From NCBI GenBank assembly GCA_023394255.1, contig JAEXAZ010000013.1, positions 1-7,141 on the forward strand: a stretch of DNA of 7,141 bases, given 5' to 3'. The DNA comes from Bacillota bacterium (GTDB taxonomy: Bacteria; Bacillota; Clostridia; Oscillospirales; Ruminococcaceae). Of the stretch, positions 1 through 6,222 are shown one piece after another. How positions within the stretch are numbered: position 1 is the stretch's first letter; every line of letters begins with the position of its first letter. Below the pieces are notes generated by a model, which had not been told where the DNA came from, did no database searches, and was given only the letters and a program-made list of their open reading frames with translations. Position numbers and translations under genes: made by a program.

Positions 1-2
1 TT

Positions 3-173
3 GAGAACGCCGATGTCGATGACGACGATACCTCCAGCGACGTGGAAGAGACCGATGAGGGCAAAGGCAACCCGACCACCGGTGCAAACGACATGATCAA
101 CGCCGCTGTTATGGCTGCGATCGCTTCCCTGGCTGCTGCCGGCACCGTTGTCTGCAAAAAACTCTCCAAATAA
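3..173 (+). CDS. C-terminal end of a cell-surface protein with NPTTG sorting signal (5' truncated)
   Basis: Only the last 56 codons lie in the window; the frame is open to the left edge and ends at TAA 171-173. The visible part has an acidic, Ser/Thr-rich stretch (DVDDDDTSSDVEETDEG), then NPTTG, then a hydrophobic segment of about 20 residues rich in Ala (INAAVMAAIASLAAAGTVV), and a short basic tail (CKKLSK). This order of motif, hydrophobic span and positive tail is the build of a sortase-processed cell-wall anchor, with NPxTG in place of LPxTG. From the family one expects a secreted, modular extracellular protein whose acidic linker spans the wall. The catalytic or binding domains lie outside the window, so the function cannot be named. 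The tail contains a Cys, which is unusual but not decisive. A plain C-terminal membrane anchor is the alternative. A strong terminator follows 13 nt after the stop. Confidence 0.8.
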   Translation, partial: ENADVDDDDTSSDVEETDEGKGNPTTGANDMINAAVMAAIASLAAAGTVVCKKLSK

Positions 174-186
174 GATTTCCTTCTTG

Positions 187-216
187 AAAAACGGCCGCCT
201 TCGAGCGGCCGTTTTT
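187..216 (+). terminator. Rho-independent terminator of the surface-protein gene
   Basis: Perfect inverted repeat: AAAAACGGCCGC (187-198), a 6-nt loop (CTTCGA), then GCGGCCGTTTTT (205-216). The GC-rich 7-bp core is followed by a run of five T. It lies 13 nt past the stop codon of the truncated surface-protein gene. Because the A-run and T-run are symmetrical it could also act on the opposite strand. Confidence 0.9.
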
Positions 217-249
217 GTTGTAAAATTCCAGAAAAGATTGTCGATCATC

Positions 250-279
250 TTGACAACCCGGTGCGAATCATAGTAATCT
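250..279 (+). promoter_or_regulatory. Probable sigma-A promoter of malQ
   Basis: A perfect -35 box TTGACA lies at 250-255. With an 18-nt spacer the best -10 is TAATCT (274-279), a weak match to TATAAT. It sits between the upstream terminator and malQ, where a promoter is required. The -35 is convincing, but the -10 choice is uncertain by a few bases. Confidence 0.5.
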
Positions 280-290
280 AGTTAGGATTT

Positions 291-309
291 GAGAAAGGGC
301 GCCTTTCTC
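291..309. promoter_or_regulatory. 19-nt dyad in the malQ leader, possible operator
   Basis: GAGAAAGGGCGCCTTTCTC is a perfect inverted repeat with 8-nt arms (291-298 and 302-309) around GCG. It starts about 12 nt after the proposed -10 box, so it would cover the transcription start and early leader, a common place for a repressor operator. It is followed by CGG rather than a T-run, so it is not a terminator. A LacI/MalR-type sugar regulator would fit a maltodextrin gene, but this is inference, and an RNA hairpin affecting the leader is the alternative. Confidence 0.45.
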
Positions 310-335
310 CGGATAAACCGGCGGGGGGTGTACGC

Positions 336-1898
336 ATGGATTCCAAATTTACGGACGCTGCTTTTGGCGTGACAGAAACTGAGGCGATGAATCGTTTGAA
401 ACTTAATGGACAAAAATATTTGGAGCGCGGCGCGGGCATTCTGCTTCCCGTCACCAGCCTGCCATCCCCATACGGAATCGGTACCTTCGGAAAGGAAGCC
501 TACGCGTTCGTCGATTTCCTCGAAGCGGCGGGACAGAAGTATTGGCAGGTGCTGCCGCTCGGCCCGACCAGCTACGGCGACAGCCCTTATCAGAGTTTTT
601 CCGCATTTTCCGGAAATCCTTATTTGATCGATCCGGATCTGCTGATACAGCAGGGGCTCCTCACCCAGGCGGAAGTGGATGCTTTTGATTGGGGGGATGA
701 TCCCGCGTCGGTGGACTATGCGAAGTTATATGAAAACAGGTTCCGTGCGCTGAAATCCGCGTTTTTGCGAAGCTCCCACCAGACGGCCTCCGAATTTGCG
801 GTATTTTGTGTGGAAAACCGTTTTTGGCTGGAGGATTACGCCCTTTATATGGCGGTCAAGAATCGCTTCGGCGGGAAAGAATGGCTGGCATGGCCGGAAG
901 ATATCGGGATGCGGACGGAAGAAGCGGTAAAGTTTTATTCGGCCCTGCTGGAGGAAGAAATTGCGTTCTGGAAGTTCTGCCAGTATGAGTTTTTCCGGCA
1001 GTGGTATTCGCTTAAAACCTACGCAAATCAAAAGGGAATCCGTATTGTCGGGGATCTTCCGATCTATGTCGCGCTGGACAGCGCGGATGTCTGGGTGCAC
1101 GGCGACCAGTTTCAGCTGGACGAGCGCCGCCGCCCGGTTCGGGTCGCGGGGGTGCCGCCGGACCTGTTTTCCGCTTCGGGGCAGCTGTGGGGGAATCCGC
1201 TTTATGACTGGGATTATATGGAGAAGGATCAGTTCACCTGGTGGAAAAACCGGATGGCGTTTTCCGCAAAGCTCTACGACGTGATCAGGATTGATCATTT
1301 TATCGGGGTGGTCAACTACTACTCGATTCCGGCAGGGGACGATACCGCCAGGAACGGGGAATGGATGCAGGGGCCGGGCGAAAAACTGCTCGATGCAATC
1401 GGAGGTGTGCTGGGAGATGCCAAGGTGATCGCGGAAGACCTCGGCGTGGTTACGCCGGCTGTGCGCGGTCTGCAGCAAAAAAGCGGCTATCCGGGCATGA
1501 AGCTGCTGGAGTATGCTTTTGATTCGGACGGAAAAAACGGCAACCTGCCTTGTCATTATGAAAAAAACACGGTGGTTTACGGCGGAACACACGACAACGA
1601 GACGCTTAAGGGCTTTTTCGAGGGACAAAACCAATCGGTTCTGCGGTTTGCGCACAGCTATCTGAATACCCGCACGGACCACGAAATTCCGCAGGCGGTT
1701 ATTCGTGCGGGCTATGCAAGTTCGGCGGATCTGGCGGTCTTCCAGATGCAGGATTTTCTCGGGCTGGATAACCGGGCGCGTATGAATACCCCCTCCACCA
1801 TCGGCGGCAGCAACTGGCGCTGGCGGCTGAAAAAAGGTGAACTGACGCCGGGACTTGCGCAGTCGATGCGTCTGCTGGCGGAACTTTACGGCAGATAG
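336..1898 (+). CDS. malQ: 4-alpha-glucanotransferase (amylomaltase, GH77)
   Basis: MalQ moves alpha-1,4-glucan segments from one maltodextrin to another, releasing glucose or cyclic glucans, in the cytoplasm; it serves maltose/maltodextrin use and glycogen turnover. The 520-residue product matches the single-domain GH77 length. Visible family motifs are GILLPVTSLPSPYGIGTFG (34-52), the LPLGPTSYGDSPYQSFSAF stretch (73-91), VGDLPIYVALDSADVW (238-253) and the loop PPDLFSASGQLWGNPLYDW (274-292). The catalytic residues are Asp320 (nucleophile, IRIDH), Glu367 (acid/base, VIAEDLG) and Asp420 (GTHDNE). The ATG at 336 is preceded by a G-run (323-328) at suitable distance. It gives about 30 residues before the conserved core; the next ATG (387) has GAGG only 2 nt upstream, so 336 is preferred. 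The gene has its own promoter and terminator and stands alone; no maltose transporter, phosphorylase or glycogen gene is visible nearby. Confidence 0.97.
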   Translation: MDSKFTDAAFGVTETEAMNRLKLNGQKYLERGAGILLPVTSLPSPYGIGTFGKEAYAFVDFLEAAGQKYWQVLPLGPTSYGDSPYQSFSAFSGNPYLIDPDLLIQQGLLTQAEVDAFDWGDDPASVDYAKLYENRFRALKSAFLRSSHQTASEFAVFCVENRFWLEDYALYMAVKNRFGGKEWLAWPEDIGMRTEEAVKFYSALLEEEIAFWKFCQYEFFRQWYSLKTYANQKGIRIVGDLPIYVALDSADVWVHGDQFQLDERRRPVRVAGVPPDLFSASGQLWGNPLYDWDYMEKDQFTWWKNRMAFSAKLYDVIRIDHFIGVVNYYSIPAGDDTARNGEWMQGPGEKLLDAIGGVLGDAKVIAEDLGVVTPAVRGLQQKSGYPGMKLLEYAFDSDGKNGNLPCHYEKNTVVYGGTHDNETLKGFFEGQNQSVLRFAHSYLNTRTDHEIPQAVIRAGYASSADLAVFQMQDFLGLDNRARMNTPSTIGGSNWRWRLKKGELTPGLAQSMRLLAELYGR

Positions 1899-1911
1899 AC
1901 TGGAAAGGATG

Positions 1912-1941
1912 AAACGCCGTGTTTTGAAAACACGGCGTTTT
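1912..1941 (+). terminator. Rho-independent terminator of malQ
   Basis: Thirteen-base perfect arms AAACGCCGTGTTT (1912-1924) and AAACACGGCGTTT (1928-1940) around a 3-nt loop, ending in TTTT. It begins 13 nt after the malQ stop codon and separates malQ from the next gene. Confidence 0.9.
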
Positions 1942-1960
1942 GTGATGTCTGACGGATGGA

Positions 1961-1989
1961 TTGCAGATTGGACAATGCGGGTGTACAAT
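1961..1989 (+). promoter_or_regulatory. Probable promoter of the ACT/metallo-beta-lactamase gene
   Basis: A good -10 box TACAAT (1984-1989) is preceded, with a 17-nt spacer, by TTGCAG (1961-1966), which keeps the TTG of the -35 consensus. An alternative pair is TTGGAC (1968-1973) with TATAAA (1989-1994), but its spacer of 15 is short. The gene follows a terminator and so needs a promoter here. Confidence 0.45.
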
Positions 1990-2032
1990 ATAAACAGGGC
2001 AAAATAATTGTGAGGGCGGTAGATCACTGATC

Positions 2033-3535
2033 ATGTTTGAGAAAAGCGGAATGATTCAGAAATCGTTTGTAACCAGTATGCCGGATAAATCCGGTACCTT
2101 TCTGCGCGCGTCCAGAATCATCGCAAAACACAGCGGGAATATTGCCAGGGTCAGCTACAACAAGGCGGTAGACCTTCATATGCTGTTCCTTGACGTGCTG
2201 GCTACAAAGGAGGATCTTCAGAAAATAGAAGAGGATCTTTTCAATATCGGCTATATCAGCAACAAAATCGCGGAAACAAGGGTCATTGAGGTATCCGTTA
2301 AAATTCCGGATATCCCGGGCGCAATCCTGCCTGTACTGGAAATTTTAAACAGGTATGAGATCAATATCTCCTATATGAATTCCTTTACGAACGGCGGCGC
2401 CTGTCAGGACTTCAAGTTTGGCCTGTTGATTGAAAATCCGGAGATTATCAAAACCCTGCTGGACAGTATCAGCGAACTCTATTCCGTTGATATTATCGAG
2501 TGTGAAAGTTCCGAGGAAAATCTGGATAATACGGTTTTTTATATCCGGCTCGCCAATGAGATGCAGACACTGCTTGGCATCAGCACCGAAAAAACCATGC
2601 AGTTCATCTCGGAATCGAACCGCATCCTGCAGGTGCTTCAGGCGGAAGGCGAAAATGCCGGGAAGGTATTTGACTATATCCGCCGGTTTGCGCACACCGT
2701 AAGCTTTTACCGTGGAAACGCGTTCAAGACCACGATCCAGAAACTATGCCCCAGCGAGCTCGTTACGATTTACAGCATCCAGCCCTATTGCGGAAGCAAT
2801 ACCTATCTGCTGGTGGCGCCGGGCGAACTGCTGATGCTTGATACCGGCTATACGATTTATACGGACGAACTGCTGCGGGTCATCAACAGCCTGGTGCCGG
2901 ACTGGGAGACGCGGACAAAGAAAGTCTACATTACGCATGCGGATGTCGATCACTGCGGTCTGCTTTCTCAATTAACGGATGCAAAAATCATTGTAAACCA
3001 AAAGAGCGCTGAAAACTTTGAACGGCAGGCCGCGGGGCTCCCTGACTACCGCGAACAGACAGCGCTTCATCTGGGCTACAGCAAAATCAGCCAGATCATC
3101 TCCGGTTACATGGTTCCGGATGTAGCCCGGTTGGAGGTGTTGGACAGCGGCACTCCAAAGGAGCATGACAGCCTGCTCCCGATCGGGAAAATGCGCGCGG
3201 GGGATTTGGAGTTTGACATTCTGGAGGGGAGCGGCGGGCATCTCTACGGCGAGATGGTTTATGTGTGCGAACAGGCCGGCATCGTTTTTACCGGGGATAT
3301 CTTAGTCAATATCAGCGGGTTCTCAAGGGAGAGAGCGGAGTTTAATTCGCTGGCCCCGTATTTGATGAAAAGCGTGAACGTCAATTCGGAAAAAGCCAAA
3401 GAAATGAGGATACAGGTTTTGTCTTTGATTCAAAAGATGACCGGACAGAATCACAGGCCGTGTATGATATGCGGGGGACACGGGCCGCTGTCTGAACTGA
3501 TAGACGGCAAAATGGCCAGCATTGATCCCGGGTAA
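2033..3535 (+). CDS. Tandem ACT domains fused to a metallo-beta-lactamase-fold metalloprotein
   Basis: A 500-residue, probably cytoplasmic protein. Residues ~9-80 (KSFVTSMPDKSGTFLRASRI) and ~85-157 (VIEVSVKIPDIPGAILPVLE) look like two ACT domains, which usually bind amino acids and control an attached domain. A helical linker (~165-235) follows, then a metallo-beta-lactamase fold from ~245. Metal-ligand candidates are His302, Asp304, Asp306, His307 (THADVDHCG), His403 (GGHLYGEM), Asp422 (FTGDI) and His483 (GGHGP). The H-x-D-x-D-H pattern and the gaps H403-x18-D422-x60-H483 follow flavodiiron (ODP-type) proteins rather than H-x-H-x-D-H hydrolases, yet no flavodoxin domain is present. Substrate and reaction are unknown to me. 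Start: ATG 2033 has GAGGGCGG (2012-2019) 13 nt upstream, a long gap containing the small dyad GATCACTGATC; ATG 2051 is possible but has no better site. It lies just upstream of the encapsulin operon but seems separately transcribed. Confidence 0.85.
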   Translation: MFEKSGMIQKSFVTSMPDKSGTFLRASRIIAKHSGNIARVSYNKAVDLHMLFLDVLATKEDLQKIEEDLFNIGYISNKIAETRVIEVSVKIPDIPGAILPVLEILNRYEINISYMNSFTNGGACQDFKFGLLIENPEIIKTLLDSISELYSVDIIECESSEENLDNTVFYIRLANEMQTLLGISTEKTMQFISESNRILQVLQAEGENAGKVFDYIRRFAHTVSFYRGNAFKTTIQKLCPSELVTIYSIQPYCGSNTYLLVAPGELLMLDTGYTIYTDELLRVINSLVPDWETRTKKVYITHADVDHCGLLSQLTDAKIIVNQKSAENFERQAAGLPDYREQTALHLGYSKISQIISGYMVPDVARLEVLDSGTPKEHDSLLPIGKMRAGDLEFDILEGSGGHLYGEMVYVCEQAGIVFTGDILVNISGFSRERAEFNSLAPYLMKSVNVNSEKAKEMRIQVLSLIQKMTGQNHRPCMICGGHGPLSELIDGKMASIDPG

Positions 3536-3540
3536 ATAGA

Positions 3541-3581
3541 AAAAGCCTCCTTTTCCATTGAGCGTCTGTGCATCGGCTTTT
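3541..3581 (+). terminator. Weak candidate terminator after the ACT/MBL gene
   Basis: AAAAGCC (3541-3547) and GGCTTTT (3575-3581) are complementary and the 3' arm ends in four T, 5 nt after the stop codon. The 27-nt loop and 7-bp stem make it weak. A second short inverted repeat, AACCCC/GGGGTT, follows at 3591-3613. Partial read-through into the encapsulin operon is therefore possible. Confidence 0.3.
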
Positions 3582-3644
3582 GTATGAGAAAACCCCATAT
3601 GAGGCGCGGGGTTCCGTAAAGTTCCGGCGATGAAAAAACTCCTT

Positions 3645-3673
3645 TTGACAATGACGGGTATTTTTTGGAATAT
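3645..3673 (+). promoter_or_regulatory. Probable promoter of the encapsulin operon
   Basis: TTGACA (3645-3650) is a perfect -35 box. A 17-nt spacer leads to GAATAT (3668-3673), a 3-of-6 match to TATAAT; TATCTG (3671-3676) with spacer 20 is a poorer choice. It lies 45 nt before the encapsulin ATG. Two copies of GTTCCG (3611-3616 and 3621-3626) lie about 20 nt upstream of the -35 box. Confidence 0.5.
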
Positions 3674-3703
3674 CTGAAATAATAAACCCATAGTTCAGAG
3701 TTT

Positions 3704-3710
3704 AAAGGAG
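3704..3710 (+). promoter_or_regulatory. Strong ribosome binding site of the encapsulin gene
   Basis: AAAGGAG ends 7 nt before ATG 3718, close to the ideal sequence and distance, and fixes the start. It is the strongest Shine-Dalgarno site in the window, in keeping with a shell protein needed in many copies. Confidence 0.85.
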
Positions 3711-3717
3711 ACTGTTT

Positions 3718-4662
3718 ATGTCGGATAATACAAAAAACCTCAACGCTCTGTCTGCAAGGGCGGCATATCAGCTTGCGGATGTTGTCAAAACCGTACCGCA
3801 ATTTGAATCGATCACTCCGAGATGGCTTTGCAGGCTGATGGAATTCAAGCCGCTGAAAACGGGTGTGTTTCGGCTGAATAAGGTTGCTGAGGGGCATACG
3901 CCGCTGGATATGCTGTGCGACCGGGCCGGAAATGACGATATTCCGGAAGGGTTTGTAGACTACGTTGCCAAGCCGCGGGAATATATTTTAGACTCGATTT
4001 CCACGATTATCAATATTAACACGCGGGTATCGGATATTTATAACCATCCGTATGACCAGATCCATGAACAGATTCGGTTGGCGGTTGAAAGTATCCATGA
4101 AAAACAGGAAAACCAGCTTATCAACGATGAGGATTACGGGCTATTGCACAATATTGCGGATTCCCAGCACCTTAATGCGCGCGGCGGATTCCCTACGCCG
4201 GATGATCTGGATGAACTGATTACGAAGGTTTGGAAAGAACCCTCTTTTTTTCTGGCGCACCCCAAGGCAATCGCCGCGTTCGGGCGCGAATGCACAAAGC
4301 GCGGGGTTCCGCCCGTAACGGTAACCTTATTTGGGTCCCCTTTTATATCCTGGCGCGGGATTCCGCTCATACCGACAGATAAGCTGCTCGTGGATGGACA
4401 AAGAAATCCCGGGAACAGCAGGGGCAGAACAAGTATTCTGCTCGTCAGGACGGGGGAAAAGAAACAAGGCGTGATCGGCCTCTATCAAACCGGACTGCAG
4501 GGCGAACAGTCCAATGGGCTGTCGGTCCGGTTTATGGGAATTGATAACAGGGGAATCGGAATCTATCTGTTGTCCCTGTACTGTTCGGCGGCCGTGCTGG
4601 CGGATGATGCCCTCGCGGTATTGGAAGACGTGGAAATCGGGAATTATGATGGCAATGAATGA
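3718..4662 (+). CDS. Family 2A encapsulin nanocompartment shell protein (SrpI-like)
   Basis: This 314-residue protein has the length and motifs of family 2A encapsulins, HK97-fold proteins that self-assemble into icosahedral shells; SrpI of Synechococcus is the known model. Recognised blocks, from memory of the family, are the N-terminal arm RAAYQLADVVKTVPQFESIT (14-33) with PRWLCRLM after it, the mid part NHPYDQIHEQIRLAVESI (109-126), GLLHNIADSQ (141-150), PTPDDLDELITKVWKEPSFF (159-178), LAHPKAIAAFGRECTKRG (179-196), SPFISWRGIPLIPTDKL (207-223) and the C-terminal RFMGIDNRGIGIYLLSLYCS (271-290) with AAVLADDALAVLEDVEI. The cyclic-nucleotide-binding insert typical of family 2B is absent. There is no signal peptide, so the shell is cytoplasmic. 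The next gene, overlapping it, codes for a cysteine desulfurase, the usual family 2A cargo. Related shells store or handle sulfur; that role here is inferred from family and neighbour. A prophage capsid is unlikely since no phage gene is nearby. Confidence 0.95.
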   Translation: MSDNTKNLNALSARAAYQLADVVKTVPQFESITPRWLCRLMEFKPLKTGVFRLNKVAEGHTPLDMLCDRAGNDDIPEGFVDYVAKPREYILDSISTIININTRVSDIYNHPYDQIHEQIRLAVESIHEKQENQLINDEDYGLLHNIADSQHLNARGGFPTPDDLDELITKVWKEPSFFLAHPKAIAAFGRECTKRGVPPVTVTLFGSPFISWRGIPLIPTDKLLVDGQRNPGNSRGRTSILLVRTGEKKQGVIGLYQTGLQGEQSNGLSVRFMGIDNRGIGIYLLSLYCSAAVLADDALAVLEDVEIGNYDGNE

Positions 4663-6115
4663 TACCGGACTGTTCGTCAGCGAAGAGCAGATCGATGCCT
4701 GTTTGAAGGCTTTTAAAGAAAACGATATTGCGGATACGAAACTGATTGAACAAATTGCAAACCTGTATTTTCAGGCATTTCGGACAAGCGGGGAAGGTCC
4801 CGGCCAGACGCAGGAGGAACTAAGCAATACAATTTCCGCTGTATTTACGCAGTCGAGCCTCCTTCCGGAAGGATGGTCGCTGCCCGATTTACGGGACTCC
4901 CGGTATGATATTGATGCAATTCGGGCTGATTTTCCCATCCTGTCCGAAAAGATAGATGGAAATGCCCTCGTTTGGCTCGATAATGCGGCGACGACGCAAA
5001 AGCCCAAGTGTGTCATTGAAAGGCTCACTTATTTTTACGAGCATGAAAATTCCAACGTGCATCGGGGAGCGCATACGCTGGCGGCGCGCGCGACAGACGC
5101 GTATGAAGAAGCCCGGGAAAAGGTGCGGCGTTTTCTGAACGCGTCGTCGTCATCGGAAATTATCTTTTTGCGCGGAGCGACCGAAGCGATCAATTTAATT
5201 GCGCAGGCGTATGGGAAAGCGAATATTGGGGAAGGCGACGAGGTCCTGATCTCGTGCCTCGAGCATCACGCGAACATCGTTCCGTGGCAGATGTTATGCG
5301 CCGAAAAAGGCGCCCGTCTGCGTGTCATTCCGATAGATGGGAGCGGGCAGGTCGATTTGGACGAATATGCCCGAATGCTCGGGCCGAAAACAAAGGTCGT
5401 ATCGCTTGCCCATGTTTCGAACGCGCTTGGCACAATTGTGCCGGTCGGGGAGATGGCAGCCGCCGCCCACCGATTCGGGGCAAAAGTGGTGGTGGACGGC
5501 GCGCAGGCAATTTCCCATATCAAGGCGGACGTACAGGCGCTTGACGCTGATTTTTATGTATTCTCCGGACATAAGGTGTATGGCCCGACCGGGATCGGCG
5601 TGCTGTACGGAAAGCTGGATATCTTAAATCAAATGGCGCCGTATCATGGCGGAGGCAATATGATACGCGATGTTACTTTTGAAAAAACGCGGTATCAGGC
5701 CGCCCCGCGCCGGTTTGAGGCGGGTACGGGAAATATCGCCGACGCGGTGGCACTTGGAACCGCGATTGATTATGTTTCCCGGACAGGAATGGACGCCATC
5801 CGGGAACATGAACAGTCCCTTCTGGAATACGGACAGGAAGAGCTGCTGAAAATCCCCGGAATCAGGCTGTTCGGATGCGCCAAAGAAAAAACGGGCATTC
5901 TCTCTTTTACCGTACAGGGAGTATCCAATGAAAAAATCGGCCGGGCACTGAATGCGCAGGGCATAGCCGTCCGCGCGGGGCACCACTGCGCCCAACCGGT
6001 TTTGAGGCGGCTGGGAACGGAAGGCACGGTCCGGGCATCGCTGGCAATGTATAATACAAAAGAAGAACTTGATAAAATGGCCTGGGTTTTAAAAAACGAA
6101 ATATCAGGCCATTGA
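4649..6115 (+). CDS. SufS-like cysteine desulfurase, probable encapsulin cargo
   Basis: A PLP enzyme that takes sulfur from L-cysteine, leaving alanine and an enzyme persulfide. From ATG 4649 it has 488 residues, against about 406 for SufS. The SufS core starts near residue 86 (YDIDAIRADFPIL). Key residues: His206 or 207 (LEHHANIVPW), Asp283 (VVDGAQ, PLP ring nitrogen), Lys309 (SGHKVYGPTG, Schiff base), Cys447 (RAGHHCAQP, persulfide) and Arg462 (VRASLAMYN, substrate carboxylate). The Lys-Cys (138) and Cys-Arg (15) gaps equal those of E. coli SufS. Residues 1-85 are extra; such extensions carry family 2A cargo into the shell. The extension looks helical at 11-45, then polar, with a Pro-containing end (LLPEGWSLPDL, 71-81). 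Starts 4646, 4649 and 4655 are in frame; GGGA (4639-4642) best fits 4649. It overlaps the shell gene by 14 nt, suggesting coupled translation. No sufU, sufE or other suf gene is visible, arguing against a general Fe-S assembly role. Confidence 0.94.
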   Translation: MAMNDTGLFVSEEQIDACLKAFKENDIADTKLIEQIANLYFQAFRTSGEGPGQTQEELSNTISAVFTQSSLLPEGWSLPDLRDSRYDIDAIRADFPILSEKIDGNALVWLDNAATTQKPKCVIERLTYFYEHENSNVHRGAHTLAARATDAYEEAREKVRRFLNASSSSEIIFLRGATEAINLIAQAYGKANIGEGDEVLISCLEHHANIVPWQMLCAEKGARLRVIPIDGSGQVDLDEYARMLGPKTKVVSLAHVSNALGTIVPVGEMAAAAHRFGAKVVVDGAQAISHIKADVQALDADFYVFSGHKVYGPTGIGVLYGKLDILNQMAPYHGGGNMIRDVTFEKTRYQAAPRRFEAGTGNIADAVALGTAIDYVSRTGMDAIREHEQSLLEYGQEELLKIPGIRLFGCAKEKTGILSFTVQGVSNEKIGRALNAQGIAVRAGHHCAQPVLRRLGTEGTVRASLAMYNTKEELDKMAWVLKNEISGH

Positions 6116-6148
6116 TAAAAGGGAAAACAAACCTGAAAAATAGAAAGA

Positions 6149-6196
6149 CGAAACCCGCAGTACGGCTTGTCAGGCCGGTCTGCGGGTTTCGCTTTT
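6149..6196. terminator. Terminator between convergent genes, possibly bidirectional
   Basis: Twelve-base perfect arms CGAAACCCGCAG (6149-6160) and CTGCGGGTTTCG (6180-6191), with an inner CGGC/GCCG stem inside the loop, and a TTTT run at 6193-6196. On the minus strand the same hairpin is followed by T-rich sequence (complement of 6141-6146). It lies between the end of the desulfurase gene (6115) and the end of the minus-strand DUF4177 gene (6223), so it can serve both. Confidence 0.85.
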
Positions 6197-6222
6197 CATC
6201 TCGCGGGGGATAATGGGTTTGC

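Noticed and set aside
726..2027. Long open frame (433 codons) on the minus strand opposite malQ
   Set aside because: It is fully antisense to a gene with clear catalytic motifs, crosses the malQ terminator, and its protein is a low-complexity mix of basic and hydrophobic residues with no recognisable domain.
3633..3666. A-run (3633-3638) and T-run (3661-3666) as a terminator before the encapsulin gene
   Set aside because: The stem would be almost only A-T with a 13-nt or longer loop, and the T-run lies inside the spacer of the proposed promoter.
3536..3717. Riboswitch or T-box leader for sulfur control
   Set aside because: I saw neither S-box (SAM) nor T-box consensus elements in the 182 nt; only short repeats and a promoter are visible.
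3451..3897. Minus-strand open frames across the gap between the ACT/MBL and encapsulin genes
   Set aside because: They overlap the ends of two confident genes and have no plausible ribosome binding site or protein motif.
4514..4648. Earlier in-frame start (ATG 4514) for the desulfurase
   Set aside because: It would overlap the shell gene by about 150 nt, the added residues are an out-of-frame reading of conserved encapsulin sequence, and the start at 4649 has a ribosome binding site.
3718..4662. Prophage major capsid protein as an explanation for the HK97-like shell gene
   Set aside because: No terminase, portal, protease or tail gene is near, and the sequence blocks and the desulfurase partner fit a family 2A encapsulin.
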